Below, one piece after another: positions 9,110-18,500 of a stretch of 64,000 nt of DNA. The translations under genes were made by a program, and so were the position numbers. The stretch lies in contig NZ_AWNH01000078.1 of NCBI RefSeq assembly GCF_000482245.1, positions 82,217-146,216 of the forward strand. The letters are read 5' to 3'. Position 1 is the first letter of the stretch, and each line of letters opens with the position of its first letter. The notes beneath the pieces were generated by a model. That model made no database searches. It saw nothing but the letters and a program-made list of their open reading frames with translations, and had not been told where the DNA came from. Source of the stretch: Leptolyngbya sp. Heron Island J. Lineage in GTDB: Bacteria; Cyanobacteriota; Cyanobacteriia; Phormidesmidales; Phormidesmidaceae.

Positions 9110-10837
9110 ATGGAGAACCGCTTGAAAAACTTTGTTCGCGTTATTTCCAGTTCTTTAGTCAGCGCTTTATTGCTAGCCAGCTGTAACAGCAGCATAGATT
9201 CCAGTGGCACAAGTTCCAACAGCGGTCGTGGGTTTGAAGTAAAGCTGCTGGTGGGGAGTGCCTTACATCAGTTCTGTGATGAAGCAGCAGTTCAGTTCAA
9301 TCAGACCAATCCGCAGCTGGAGAGTGGTGACGCATTTTATATGACCTGCGAGGCAGCGGGTAGCGGCGATGTTGTGGAGCGTACCATTGCCTTAGCTCAG
9401 CAATTTCAACAGGGGGCACTCACCGCTGAGACTCCAGACTTTCCCACAATTCTTTCTGTAGACGGTGAGATTTATCAGAACCAGCTGATCTATCGCATGG
9501 ATCAGCTTTACCCTGGCCAAGACTATATCCCGGCTATTACTGATGCACCACTGTTAGCTAATAGTCCCATGGTGTTTATGGTGCCAGCGGATCTGGCGTC
9601 TGGTCTGCGTAACGTTGACGATCTGTTTGCGCAGCTAGTCACTGCCAAAACCCATCAAGATTTGGACCCTAGTAGCCCAGAGCAGCCAATTTACTATGTC
9701 CATACCGCGCCTACTCGTTCCAATTCCGGGCTGCAAACCTTGGTATCCCAGTTCGCGTCAGTGTCAGGTAAACGTCCTGAAGAGTTGACAGTGGCAGATG
9801 TGCAACAGCACCAGGCAAAGGTACAAGAGATTCAGAGCAAAATTACCCGCTACGGTAAGTCCACCTCTACCCTGGCCAAGTCTATGGTGGAGAATGGACC
9901 CTTCTGGGCTTCCATTGGCTCGGTATACGAGTCATCGGTGATTGCGGCTAATACTAATTTGCCCCCTGGTGGCACCCGTTATGAAGCGGTGTATCCCAAA
10001 TCCACCTTTACCTCCAATATGCGGGGCATTGTGCCCAATGCGCCATGGGTCAGCGACCAAGAAAAAGCAGCGGCTGATCAGATTTTGGAATATCTGCAAT
10101 CTCCGCCAGCGCAGCAAATCGCTACGAATTTGGGCCTGCGACCAGGCGCGCCCGGAGTTGCTCTAGGACCTAAGTTCAGCCCTGATTTTGGTGTCGACCC
10201 CCAGGCCAGTTATGATTCCTACCGACCGCCTGTGCCAGAGGTGGCTGAGGCGATGTTGACTACCTGGAGTCAGGTGGCTAAGAAGTCTTCTCTCGTGGTG
10301 GTGGTGGTCGATACCTCAGGTTCGATGGACGGCAACAAACTACCAGCGGTTCAAAATACCCTCAAAACTTACGTTGATGCTCTGGGGCCTAAAGACCAGG
10401 TGGCCTTGATTGATTTCGATAGTGATATTCGTCAGCCGGTGCTGGTGGATGGCACACCCGAGGGTAAGTCGCGGGGGTTACAGTTTATTGCTGGGTTAAG
10501 GGCTGATGGGGGTACTCGTCTCTACGATTCGGCATTGGCAGCGCGCAATTGGCTCTCCGCTAACCTGAGGCAAAATGCCATCAATGCAGTACTAATTTTG
10601 ACCGATGGTGAAGATTCGGAATCGGGGATTAGTCTGGATCAACTGGAACAAGAACTCTCTCGCAGCGGGTTTTCATCAGACCAGCGTATTGCTTTCTTCA
10701 CGGTGGGCTATGGCAAAGAAGGGGACTTTAACCCCCAGGCTCTAGAGCAGATTGCTCAGCTGAATGGAGGTTACTATCGTAAGGGTGATCCGGCGACCAT
10801 TGCCCAGTTGATGGCCGATCTACAAGTCGAATTTTAG
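9110..10837 (+). CDS. Lipoprotein fusing a solute-binding domain to a von Willebrand A domain
   Basis: A 575-residue exported lipoprotein. The ATG at 9110 (three codons after a TTG) begins a signal with lipobox LLASC, lipidated Cys at residue 25. Residues about 40-350 resemble the type-II periplasmic solute-binding fold (SBP_bac_11-like), including the APTRSNSG loop shared with the third gene of this operon. Residues about 395-570 are a vWA domain with an intact MIDAS metal site: DTSGS near 400, the Thr in GGTRLY near 467 and the Asp in LTDGED near 496. The domain probably binds a protein partner through a metal. The next gene starts 8 bases downstream, so they form an operon. Substrate-binding/vWA fusions are known in cyanobacteria but without assigned function. 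Confidence 0.88.
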   Translation: MENRLKNFVRVISSSLVSALLLASCNSSIDSSGTSSNSGRGFEVKLLVGSALHQFCDEAAVQFNQTNPQLESGDAFYMTCEAAGSGDVVERTIALAQQFQQGALTAETPDFPTILSVDGEIYQNQLIYRMDQLYPGQDYIPAITDAPLLANSPMVFMVPADLASGLRNVDDLFAQLVTAKTHQDLDPSSPEQPIYYVHTAPTRSNSGLQTLVSQFASVSGKRPEELTVADVQQHQAKVQEIQSKITRYGKSTSTLAKSMVENGPFWASIGSVYESSVIAANTNLPPGGTRYEAVYPKSTFTSNMRGIVPNAPWVSDQEKAAADQILEYLQSPPAQQIATNLGLRPGAPGVALGPKFSPDFGVDPQASYDSYRPPVPEVAEAMLTTWSQVAKKSSLVVVVVDTSGSMDGNKLPAVQNTLKTYVDALGPKDQVALIDFDSDIRQPVLVDGTPEGKSRGLQFIAGLRADGGTRLYDSALAARNWLSANLRQNAINAVLILTDGEDSESGISLDQLEQELSRSGFSSDQRIAFFTVGYGKEGDFNPQALEQIAQLNGGYYRKGDPATIAQLMADLQVEF

Positions 10838-10845
10838 GAGCACTG

Positions 10846-11565
10846 ATGAAGCTAGCCAATCCATTGCAGTATCCGTTGGCGGTGCTGGCAGGAGGCATTT
10901 TTCTGGTAGGTGGTGTGCGTTTGGGCCGTTTGCCTGCTGTTGTTGTAATACCCGGTGCGGTGATTATTGCCACGGCTGGTGCCGCTGTCCTAAAGTCTCG
11001 CGAACCCGATAAGGTTGAGTTGGCCAACAAATCTATTAATCGGGAGTTTCAACAGGTGCGGCAGCAGGCTGTTGCTTTAGGTACACGGGCGAATGAGTTA
11101 AATGAGGAGGCGACTCGATTACTGACTGATAGCGACCAGATTGAGTTGCTAGGGGTGGTGCAGTATGCGTGCGATCGCACGCAAGAACTCCCCCAAAAAA
11201 TTGATCAGCTTGCCTTCCGCCTAGAAGGTAAAGACGCCCTGTTGTCGGTTGACGAACTACAACGCCAACTCAAACAAGCCGAGGTTAAAGTTCGCAATAG
11301 CAAGGGCATCGCCCAGGAACAATGGGGCAAACTTGCCAACAGTCTGAAGCGCAATATTGCCCTGGCCCAACATGGTGAAGATGCTCGTCAAGCTCAGCTG
11401 GCTAACTTGTCTACTTTAATTGCCGAATCAGGAGGGGTGCTCCAACAATTGCAAAACAAACTTCGCACCGCTGATCTCACCAATGCTGTCGCCGCCGATG
11501 AACTACGAGAGCTTAGCGATGAATTCAAGGGCTTCCAAGAAAATGTCGATGTCTTAATTGCCTGA
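10846..11565 (+). CDS. Membrane-anchored coiled-coil protein
   Basis: A 239-residue protein with two hydrophobic segments near the N-terminus (about 9-27, YPLAVLAGGIFLVGGVRLG, and 30-49, PAVVVIPGAVIIATAGAAVL), probably a membrane hairpin. A long charged helical region (60-235) rich in Glu, Gln, Leu and Lys has heptad-like spacing, for example QQLQNKLRTADLTNAVAADE. No enzyme motif is seen. It is the second gene of an operon with two solute-binding proteins, spaced 8 bases from the first and 44 bases from the third. It may scaffold or transmit a signal from the vWA lipoprotein; this is inference. Confidence 0.7.
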   Translation: MKLANPLQYPLAVLAGGIFLVGGVRLGRLPAVVVIPGAVIIATAGAAVLKSREPDKVELANKSINREFQQVRQQAVALGTRANELNEEATRLLTDSDQIELLGVVQYACDRTQELPQKIDQLAFRLEGKDALLSVDELQRQLKQAEVKVRNSKGIAQEQWGKLANSLKRNIALAQHGEDARQAQLANLSTLIAESGGVLQQLQNKLRTADLTNAVAADELRELSDEFKGFQENVDVLIA

Positions 11566-11609
11566 TTTTCATCCATTCCAAATTATTCCCATTCCCCATT
11601 TTTCTCATC

Positions 11610-12707
11610 ATGGTCACCAAACCCGTTACCTCCCTTGCCATCATCGTCGCCTCTGCCGGTCTCGCCTACGCCCCTCTCCCCGGCGTTAATCAATCCATCA
11701 CCATTGTTAGCGGCAGCGAACTTCAAGAACCTCTTAAACTTCTCGAAACTCGTTTTGAACAACAGAATCCTTCGATTCAAATCAATCTTGAATTCCAAGG
11801 TTCCCAAGATATTGTCAACAAATATATTGATGACAAAAACGACTTTGAACCCACAGTTCTGATTCCTGCCAATGGCCAACTGTTAGATGAGCTGAGCCAA
11901 CGCTGGCAGGCACAATATGGTGATGAACCCTTTTATGAAACACCCCAGCCCATTGCTAAGACAATGCTAGTTGCTGTCTCCTGGCCAGAGCGAGCCAAAG
12001 CACTGTTCCCTGATGGCGAGTTTCAGTGGCAACGGTTAGAAGATGCCATGGCTGGTAGCAATTGGGACAAAATTGGTGGCAATGCTGCTTGGGGCAGTTT
12101 TGATTTTGTAACGACTGACCCTACTCGCTCTAACAGTGGTCAGCTGACGATGAGTTTATGGTCACAATCTGAGGCTAATAGCAACAGTCTCAATACTGGC
12201 GATTTTAGCAAAAACAATGTTCAAACATTATTTGGTTTGGTAAAACGATCTGTTTATCAGCCGCCTAGGTCTACGGACATTCTATTGCAAGAGTTTATTA
12301 CTCGCGGTCCCAACGATGCCGACATTGCCACCGTATATGAGAGTATTGCTCTCCACCGCTGGGAACAGTCCAGTGCTACCCAAGGCCAGCCCTATCAAAT
12401 CCTTTACCTAGATCCGACCATTGAGACTATTTCCACCGCTGCCATTGTGCGACGTGATGTCAGTGATGGCGAAGCTAAAGCTGCTCGCGCATTTATCGAC
12501 TTTTTGGTGGAGCCAGAACAGCAAGCTGTATTTGTGCAGCATGGCTTTCGTCCTATGAATGCACAGGTCGATATTAACTCGGTACCCAATAGCCCTTGGA
12601 GCCAAAATATTCCTGGAGCAATGACGGAGCCAACGGGGCGAGTCAACACTCCACCCAATCGTTCTGTGGTTGAAGAGGTTATCCGTCAGTGGCAACGAGT
12701 TAACTGA
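11610..12707 (+). CDS. Extracellular solute-binding protein (SBP_bac_11-like)
   Basis: A 365-residue exported protein with an N-terminal hydrophobic signal (MVTKPVTSLAIIVASAGLAY). The rest resembles type-II periplasmic binding proteins: ITIVSGSELQEPLKLLETRF at the start, a central TTDPTRSNSGQLTMSLW loop and a late SDGEAKAARAFIDFLVEPEQQ helix. The loop DPTRSNSG is nearly the same as in the vWA fusion protein two genes upstream, so the two domains are paralogues. No permease or ATPase gene is adjacent, so a classic ABC uptake role is not shown. A sensory or cell-envelope role with the vWA partner is equally possible. Confidence 0.8.
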   Translation: MVTKPVTSLAIIVASAGLAYAPLPGVNQSITIVSGSELQEPLKLLETRFEQQNPSIQINLEFQGSQDIVNKYIDDKNDFEPTVLIPANGQLLDELSQRWQAQYGDEPFYETPQPIAKTMLVAVSWPERAKALFPDGEFQWQRLEDAMAGSNWDKIGGNAAWGSFDFVTTDPTRSNSGQLTMSLWSQSEANSNSLNTGDFSKNNVQTLFGLVKRSVYQPPRSTDILLQEFITRGPNDADIATVYESIALHRWEQSSATQGQPYQILYLDPTIETISTAAIVRRDVSDGEAKAARAFIDFLVEPEQQAVFVQHGFRPMNAQVDINSVPNSPWSQNIPGAMTEPTGRVNTPPNRSVVEEVIRQWQRVN

Positions 12708-12799
12708 GCTTGGTACTATTAGGAATTAAAGAACTGGTGAAATCACCTTTTTGATAAGGAAGATGTGTCACGATGCTTTGGCAACACTATTAACCAACT

Positions 12800-14683
12800 C
12801 TAATTCACTTTAGCCTTAAACCGAACAAATCCATACGCTCCTGTTGGGTCAATTGAGGCAGAAGGGACATCCCCCACATTGACAATGATGAAACCATTGT
12901 TTTGAGTCTGACTGCCTTGGGTCAAATCGTAACGGCAGTAGGTCAGAGAATCGTTATTATTAGCAATATAAGCGCCAATATCCAGATCCTCAGTGTTGGT
13001 CAAAGATTGATTTCCGCTAGCGCGTCCTAGCATAATCCCGGTATCGGCATCAAATGCATCGTCAGTAAAGGTGAGATGGTCGGGAATGCGATCGCACAGT
13101 CGAAAATCCTGCGCTACAGTACTACCGTTAGAGAGAAAATAAATCGTGTACTCAATCTCATCCCCTGGCTGCACGCTGATACCACCTACAACTCCACTCA
13201 GATAGTTAGCTGGCCACTCGGCTGCATTATCGTCATCATCGGGGCTACCCACATCTATATAGGTGTCGTCAAATACCTGTTCATCAGCCTGTCCCCGATT
13301 GATAGCCGTAATTCTTTTAACTAAGGCCATTTGAGCATTTCCCGCCGGGTCAAATGGAAAGTTGATATTCAAAATATCTGTTGTCAAAAGTGTTGCCTGG
13401 CGCGGATTTATTTGAGACGACTCCGCATCTCCCCCACCATAGGTCAATCCCCCCAGATCCCCATCGGTTTCATCAATATCTACCCAGTAATTTGTATTCT
13501 CCGCCAGGTTAGTAAATAAATACTCTCCGCCATTTTGCGTTTCCTTAACCTCAATCCGTAAATCGTCACCATGGGTTTCTAAAATATTATCGCCGTCATC
13601 TTTATAGAGTGTGACAGTTACCTCATCTAGTCCGCGCTCACCACTGCTCAGCAAGTCATCTCGACTCGTGTCCTCAAAGGCATTACCACCAATATGACAG
13701 CCCGCTGCCATACCAGAGGTCATAAAAATAGCCTGAGTAGCTCCCCCATCCAGGGATTCACCCACTGCATAGGTGATTTGGGTAGTATCAATAAACGTAT
13801 TTTGATAATCAACGACAATTCGACTACTAGTTGCGTCTTCTGATGGGTTGGGACCCAATCCCTGGGTATTAGAGGAATTCGAATTATCTGTTGATGATGA
13901 ATCATCCGTGAATATGTGCTTATTACCCGAGATACTCTCCACCAGGATAGACCCAACATAGGTATTGGTAGAGCTAATGGATGTCCCACCTAAAAAGCTT
14001 TCAACTTCAAGGATGTCTCTAAACCGGATATTATTGTTAACGTACTGACTGTCAATATCCCCCGCCAGGATACGAGCACTACCAATGGGGCGATTGTATT
14101 CAACTTCCAGAACCCAGCTATCGCCAGGGTCGCCTTCACGCTCTGTTAACCTGGGAGTTCTATTCCCTGTTCTTGGATCGGTAAACTCAATAAAAAATAC
14201 ATCTGGATCATGGCCAGTGGCTATAAACTTGCCACTGTTGTTGTTAATTGCAACAGTACGCATCGTGGCCGTAGTTCCATTAGGGGCCGTTGCTGTCCAT
14301 ACCGTATCTACAGAATACTTAGGCTTGGCATTATTTCCCCCGGTCATACCAAAAGGCTCACGGTCAGGCACAAAGTCGCCAAATACCATATCGTGACAGC
14401 TCAAAGAGAGAGGAGCCTGAGGTGAACTATTCGGCAATGCCTCTGCAGGTAGACTATCTGCTTGAGCCGGTAAGGCTGTCATTAACGTAGCCGCAATACT
14501 CGTTGCCAGTGCCAAAGAATGGGCAGCGACCATTTTCCCATTGCGTATTTTTTTTGAGGGTGCACCCAACAACCGTTGTTGAATCAAACTGACTAGCGGC
14601 AAAGGCTGTTCTGCAAGCTGTTTCCGAACTCTGACCCTGTGAGGATTTAGAGCGACGAGACGCTCAAGTAATGATGAAAACAC
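12800..14683 (-). CDS. Exported SdrD-B/DUF11-like surface protein with VKRITAIN C-terminal domain
   Basis: A 627-residue exported protein, the last gene of the large minus-strand surface-protein cluster. The signal core (AAHSLALATSIAATLMTALP, then AQA) lies about 50 residues in. Translation may therefore start at the ATG at 14533, or the protein has an extended signal region. Residues about 80-335 form an unrecognised domain. A SdrD-B-like domain follows (GGNAFEDTSRDDLLSSGERG, with Asp-rich turns). The final 175 residues carry the cluster's shared domain: MALVKRITAINR, QPGDEIEYTIYFLS, a Cys in RLCDRIP, and the end GAYGFVRFKAKVN. It is the most divergent of the five copies. No LPXTG, PEP-CTERM or membrane anchor is seen. 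Confidence 0.8.
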   Translation of the reverse strand: MFSSLLERLVALNPHRVRVRKQLAEQPLPLVSLIQQRLLGAPSKKIRNGKMVAAHSLALATSIAATLMTALPAQADSLPAEALPNSSPQAPLSLSCHDMVFGDFVPDREPFGMTGGNNAKPKYSVDTVWTATAPNGTTATMRTVAINNNSGKFIATGHDPDVFFIEFTDPRTGNRTPRLTEREGDPGDSWVLEVEYNRPIGSARILAGDIDSQYVNNNIRFRDILEVESFLGGTSISSTNTYVGSILVESISGNKHIFTDDSSSTDNSNSSNTQGLGPNPSEDATSSRIVVDYQNTFIDTTQITYAVGESLDGGATQAIFMTSGMAAGCHIGGNAFEDTSRDDLLSSGERGLDEVTVTLYKDDGDNILETHGDDLRIEVKETQNGGEYLFTNLAENTNYWVDIDETDGDLGGLTYGGGDAESSQINPRQATLLTTDILNINFPFDPAGNAQMALVKRITAINRGQADEQVFDDTYIDVGSPDDDDNAAEWPANYLSGVVGGISVQPGDEIEYTIYFLSNGSTVAQDFRLCDRIPDHLTFTDDAFDADTGIMLGRASGNQSLTNTEDLDIGAYIANNNDSLTYCRYDLTQGSQTQNNGFIIVNVGDVPSASIDPTGAYGFVRFKAKVN

Positions 14684-15016
14684 TGTATAAAAAAATACTT
14701 GCCTTGATTTTCTTAGCTTGCCTCAAAGACCACCGATAATCTCTCGGAAAATTTACTAAAATACTTGACCTAAAATACTGAAAAGAACAGAGAAAACTTA
14801 ATCTAAATGCTTTGATATTTAAGCTTTGTTGATGCTCAAAGCTTTTCACATATATCTAATCAGCCTATTCTTTTTTTTGTCCATAAACCTGGATTTAAGA
14901 TGGTGCTAAATACGTGATTTTACTAGCATGATCCACCAAGGCCCAAAGCTATGATCTTATGCTTGCCGACACTCACTTACATTGCTAAAATGCATTCATC
15001 TCAACTGGAAACTGTT
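14684..15016. other. Intergenic region, AT-rich, with one hairpin
   Basis: About 330 bases without a gene between two minus-strand genes. It holds one perfect hairpin, AAGCTTTG (14821-14828) and CAAAGCTT (14837-14844) with an 8-base loop. Two similar stretches, AAAATACTTG and near variants, occur between 14690 and 14780. It probably contains the promoter of the 627-residue protein gene; no specific site is recognised. Confidence 0.5.
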
Positions 15017-15343
15017 CTATCTATTGAACATTTCTCTCAATGTATCTCTTGCCTGATTATGGTTTAAGTTGGTACGCTCTGAAGACGTTGAGTCGTTTGT
15101 TGCAACATCTTCTAACTCCACATCATCAACTACATTAGACTCAATCCGCTGCACATCATTATCAACGTTTTCTATAAAACTTCCCACTGCCTGACTCTCA
15201 ATCAGAATGATTGGCTTGTCATTGCTGTTGGCTAATGCCGGTGCTCCACAGACCAAAATGCCACTGGATATAATCAAAGAAAAAACTGCCTGCCTTATAG
15301 GTGTCTGGCTAAGGTTTGCTAGATATGATGGCAACAAAGACAT
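15017..15343 (-). CDS. Small exported protein with only the N-terminal module of the cluster family
   Basis: A 108-residue exported protein with a clear signal peptide (RQAVFSLIISSGILVCGAPA, then LANSN). Right after it comes SQAVGSFIENVDND, which matches the motif NQATGSFINPVNNS at the same place in the 553-residue protein and NQATGSFVDPSDSS in the 961-residue protein. The rest is acidic (VVDDVELEDVATNDSTSS) and ends in RDTLREMFNR, with no DUF11 domain. It therefore looks like either a truncated family member or a stand-alone module that interacts with the same partner. It lies in the same orientation between two full-length family members. Confidence 0.65.
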   Translation of the reverse strand: MSLLPSYLANLSQTPIRQAVFSLIISSGILVCGAPALANSNDKPIILIESQAVGSFIENVDNDVQRIESNVVDDVELEDVATNDSTSSERTNLNHNQARDTLREMFNR

Positions 15344-15471
15344 AGATAGCTATTCTTCCTTTCAGACCCTATGATGTCTGTACAGTTGCTGCTTTGACTT
15401 CGGTGAAACCCCTTGAGAATATGGCTTGTTATTGTAGTAACTCTTGCAATGTCAGGACAATACTGATTTGT

Positions 15472-15505
15472 GTTGTAGGGGCACTCTATAGAACGTCCCT
15501 ACAAC
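15472..15505. repeat. Imperfect palindrome, REP-like family copy 2
   Basis: Arms GTTGTAGGG and CCCTACAAC are perfect. The centre (GCACTCTATAGAACGT) contains mismatches around the CTATAG core. It is related to the 8744-8783 palindrome through the TCTATAGAA core and lies between two surface-protein genes. Confidence 0.65.
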
Positions 15506-15531
15506 GACGTCATTGGTAACAATCAAATTGC

Positions 15532-18500
15532 TTATTCATTCACCTTGGTGGTAAACCGAAAATAGCCATAGGCATTGGTGGGTGTCCCTTGCCCGGTGGT
15601 GTTAGGTAATGTGGCCAACCCGGTTGGATCACCTGTTGTGCCGGTGATATCGACCACCACCACTTCATCGGTGGCGGATGTGCTGAACCCAGAGAGATTA
15701 CATGTCGGTACCGCAGGTAGATTGCCCACCGTGGTCACCTCGCCTCGATCAACAGTTGTGGCATCGCTATCATCAGTGAGATTGTAGGTGGTGCTGCCGA
15801 TAACTAGCTCAATGTCGTTACCACCATAAAGTCCAGTAACAAAACTCTGATTCGGCTGAATCCAGTCACAGATCCTCACGGTTTCGGCTGTGGTGCCACC
15901 TGCGTTGAGAAAATACACTGTGTATTCAATCTCGTCACCAGGGTTGACCAATCCTGCATCAAGTTCACCTAGCAGATAACCATTTGGCCAGTTACTCATG
16001 TCATCAGCCGAATTTGTAACATTATCGTTGACTATCCCATTGAGGGTGGTATTGTCGTTGGGATTTTTGGTGCGATCGCCATTGATGGCCGTAATTCGTT
16101 TCACCAATAACACATCAGGGTCACTCGACACGACTGTAAAGGTGGTCGGGTCATCAATGGGAGGTGAGTCAGGGTCGTCGCTGGGGAAGGTTTGTGCACC
16201 GAAGGAGAGGGATGCCTGGTTATCAATGTTGCCCACTGGAGCATTGTTATCAACAACGGCATTTACTGTGAAAGTTACACTGTTGGTAATGTTATCCACA
16301 CCGTTAGGGATGTTAATGCTGCTGATGCTCAGTTCAGTGTCATTAAATGTGGTGACGGTGCCATCACCAGGGGATGCAACACTTAGACTGTTGGTATCAA
16401 AAGTAATATTGGGGTCCGTGAGGACATCCTCAAAATCAATAAAAATGTCGGTGCCATGGCCGTTATATAACACGTAGGTATAGGTAACCGTATCACCAGG
16501 AAACGCGATCTCAGGTTCAACATTTTTGGTAATAGCAGGCGGAGTACAGGAGGTGGCATCAAATTTATCATTGATCACCACTGGTCCCACTCGGTGCACA
16601 ACGGCGGGAGACTGGGTCAGGTCAATGGCGAAGAGGGCATTATCACCACCAGCCACATTTTTATAGAAGTAGCTGATGCCACTGCTGGTGGCCCAGGAGC
16701 CTCCTGAGTTAAAGGGTAGGGGATCACCTGTAGTTGTAACAACAGTGGCAGCTCCTCCCGTTGGTGGAATGCGGTAGAGATTGCCATCTTTGATGGCATA
16801 TAGTTGACCATCCACCGGGTTGAAGTTCAGGTCAGCGGGGAAGTCGGGCAAGCCCGTGATAGCAACAGTATCATAGGTCAGGGTACCATTGGCAGGAGCG
16901 TTGCCGATGTTCACGATACGCAAAGTGTTACCATCTGCCATGTTGTAGTATCGGCCACGGCCATCCATGGTGCCATTCCACCAGGCGGGGGTATTTAATT
17001 CAACGGATGGATTGCTCACTAAGGTGGCTCGGCCTAACCCTTCAAGGGTCCCATCGGCACTGATGCGCACAATCTCACGCCATTGAAAGCTAGACTCACC
17101 TAGAGGATTGACGACAACACCATAGAGGTAGTTATCCAAAATGTTATAGGCTAAGCCATTGACTTCGATGGGGGGATCAAAGTTGGGGGCTGTGGCGGTA
17201 TTAATTGAGTTAAAGCTTAAGGTGGTTGGGTCAAAGATACCGAATTCTGATGGACTGTTGATGATTGAATAGGCAGAGGTATTGCAGGCAAAGGTAGATC
17301 CAGAAGTTGTCGTCGATGACTGTTTGAGGGGAATGTTGTTATTGATAACAAAGGGATCGCCCGCGTCTAAATTAAAGGACAAGTAAAAGATTGTACAGTT
17401 ATTGCCTGTCAGGAAACCAGCACTGCCCGTATCCTCATAATTCCCTAAAACTGTGGGGTCAACACCGCCCGTGGGGTCAAATGGTGGTGGGTCTTGCTTT
17501 AAGCAGGTGTTGCTTAGTTCATATCCCGGCGGTGGGGTGACTGCCATGGTGTAGGTGCCAGCAGTCCCATCAATAAACCATTCATAAAAGCCAGTAGCGC
17601 TGCCATCATGGGTCAGGTTAATTGCCCCTGGACCGCTGACGCTGATCTGCCCCCCCGGAATCATCTCACCCGTAGCTTCGTCATAGAAATACCCGGCAGG
17701 GTCGGCATCTTGATAATTGGGGACACCATCGCCATCTCGATCACCTGTACCATCTATCACATCTGGAATGGCGTCATCATCAGTATCGAGTAAGATGCCT
17801 GCATCCAGGTTATCAATGTTATTGCCTGCGGTTAGGGTAATTCTGGCAGTCTTCCCTGTGACCGGATTAACATCAGAGTCAAGCTCGTCATCATTGCCTC
17901 GATTACGTCGAGTAAAGCGATAGCTATTGGGCAGCTCAACCTGCACTCGATAATCATTGGGGGCTAAATCGATAAAGTTGTAAAATCCGCCGCTGCTGAT
18001 AGTTTGGGTCGCTTGAATAGTGCCATCATCGGGGGTAATCAGGTGAACAACGACATTGTCATACCCCGATTCTCCATCGTCCTGAATGCCATTAAAGTTA
18101 GTATCGTCCCACACCTGACCTCCCAGGGATGCAAATGTGCTAGCACGAGTTCTCACGGTAGCATCTACAGAGGGAATAAAGCCTAGACTAGGATGGTTAG
18201 GAGTGCCCTTGAAATTATTGGTATAAACGTCACTGCCGAGACTCCCTGTGGATGACATTGTTAGTCGCAATCGCCGCGTTGGCTCCCCTGCATTCATCGC
18301 AGGTGCTGTGATCAAGACTGCAGTGACATCAGAATAGTCGATCGCAGGACAATCTGCTGCTCCACTGGTAACTTCGGCAGGCGTACACCAGATCGTACTG
18401 CTATTTTGAGTCGCTGGATTATCACTGATATTGTTGGGACTATCGTGAGTGAACTGGAAGGTAAAACCCACATTATCTACATCCTGAATAGTCTTAAAGA

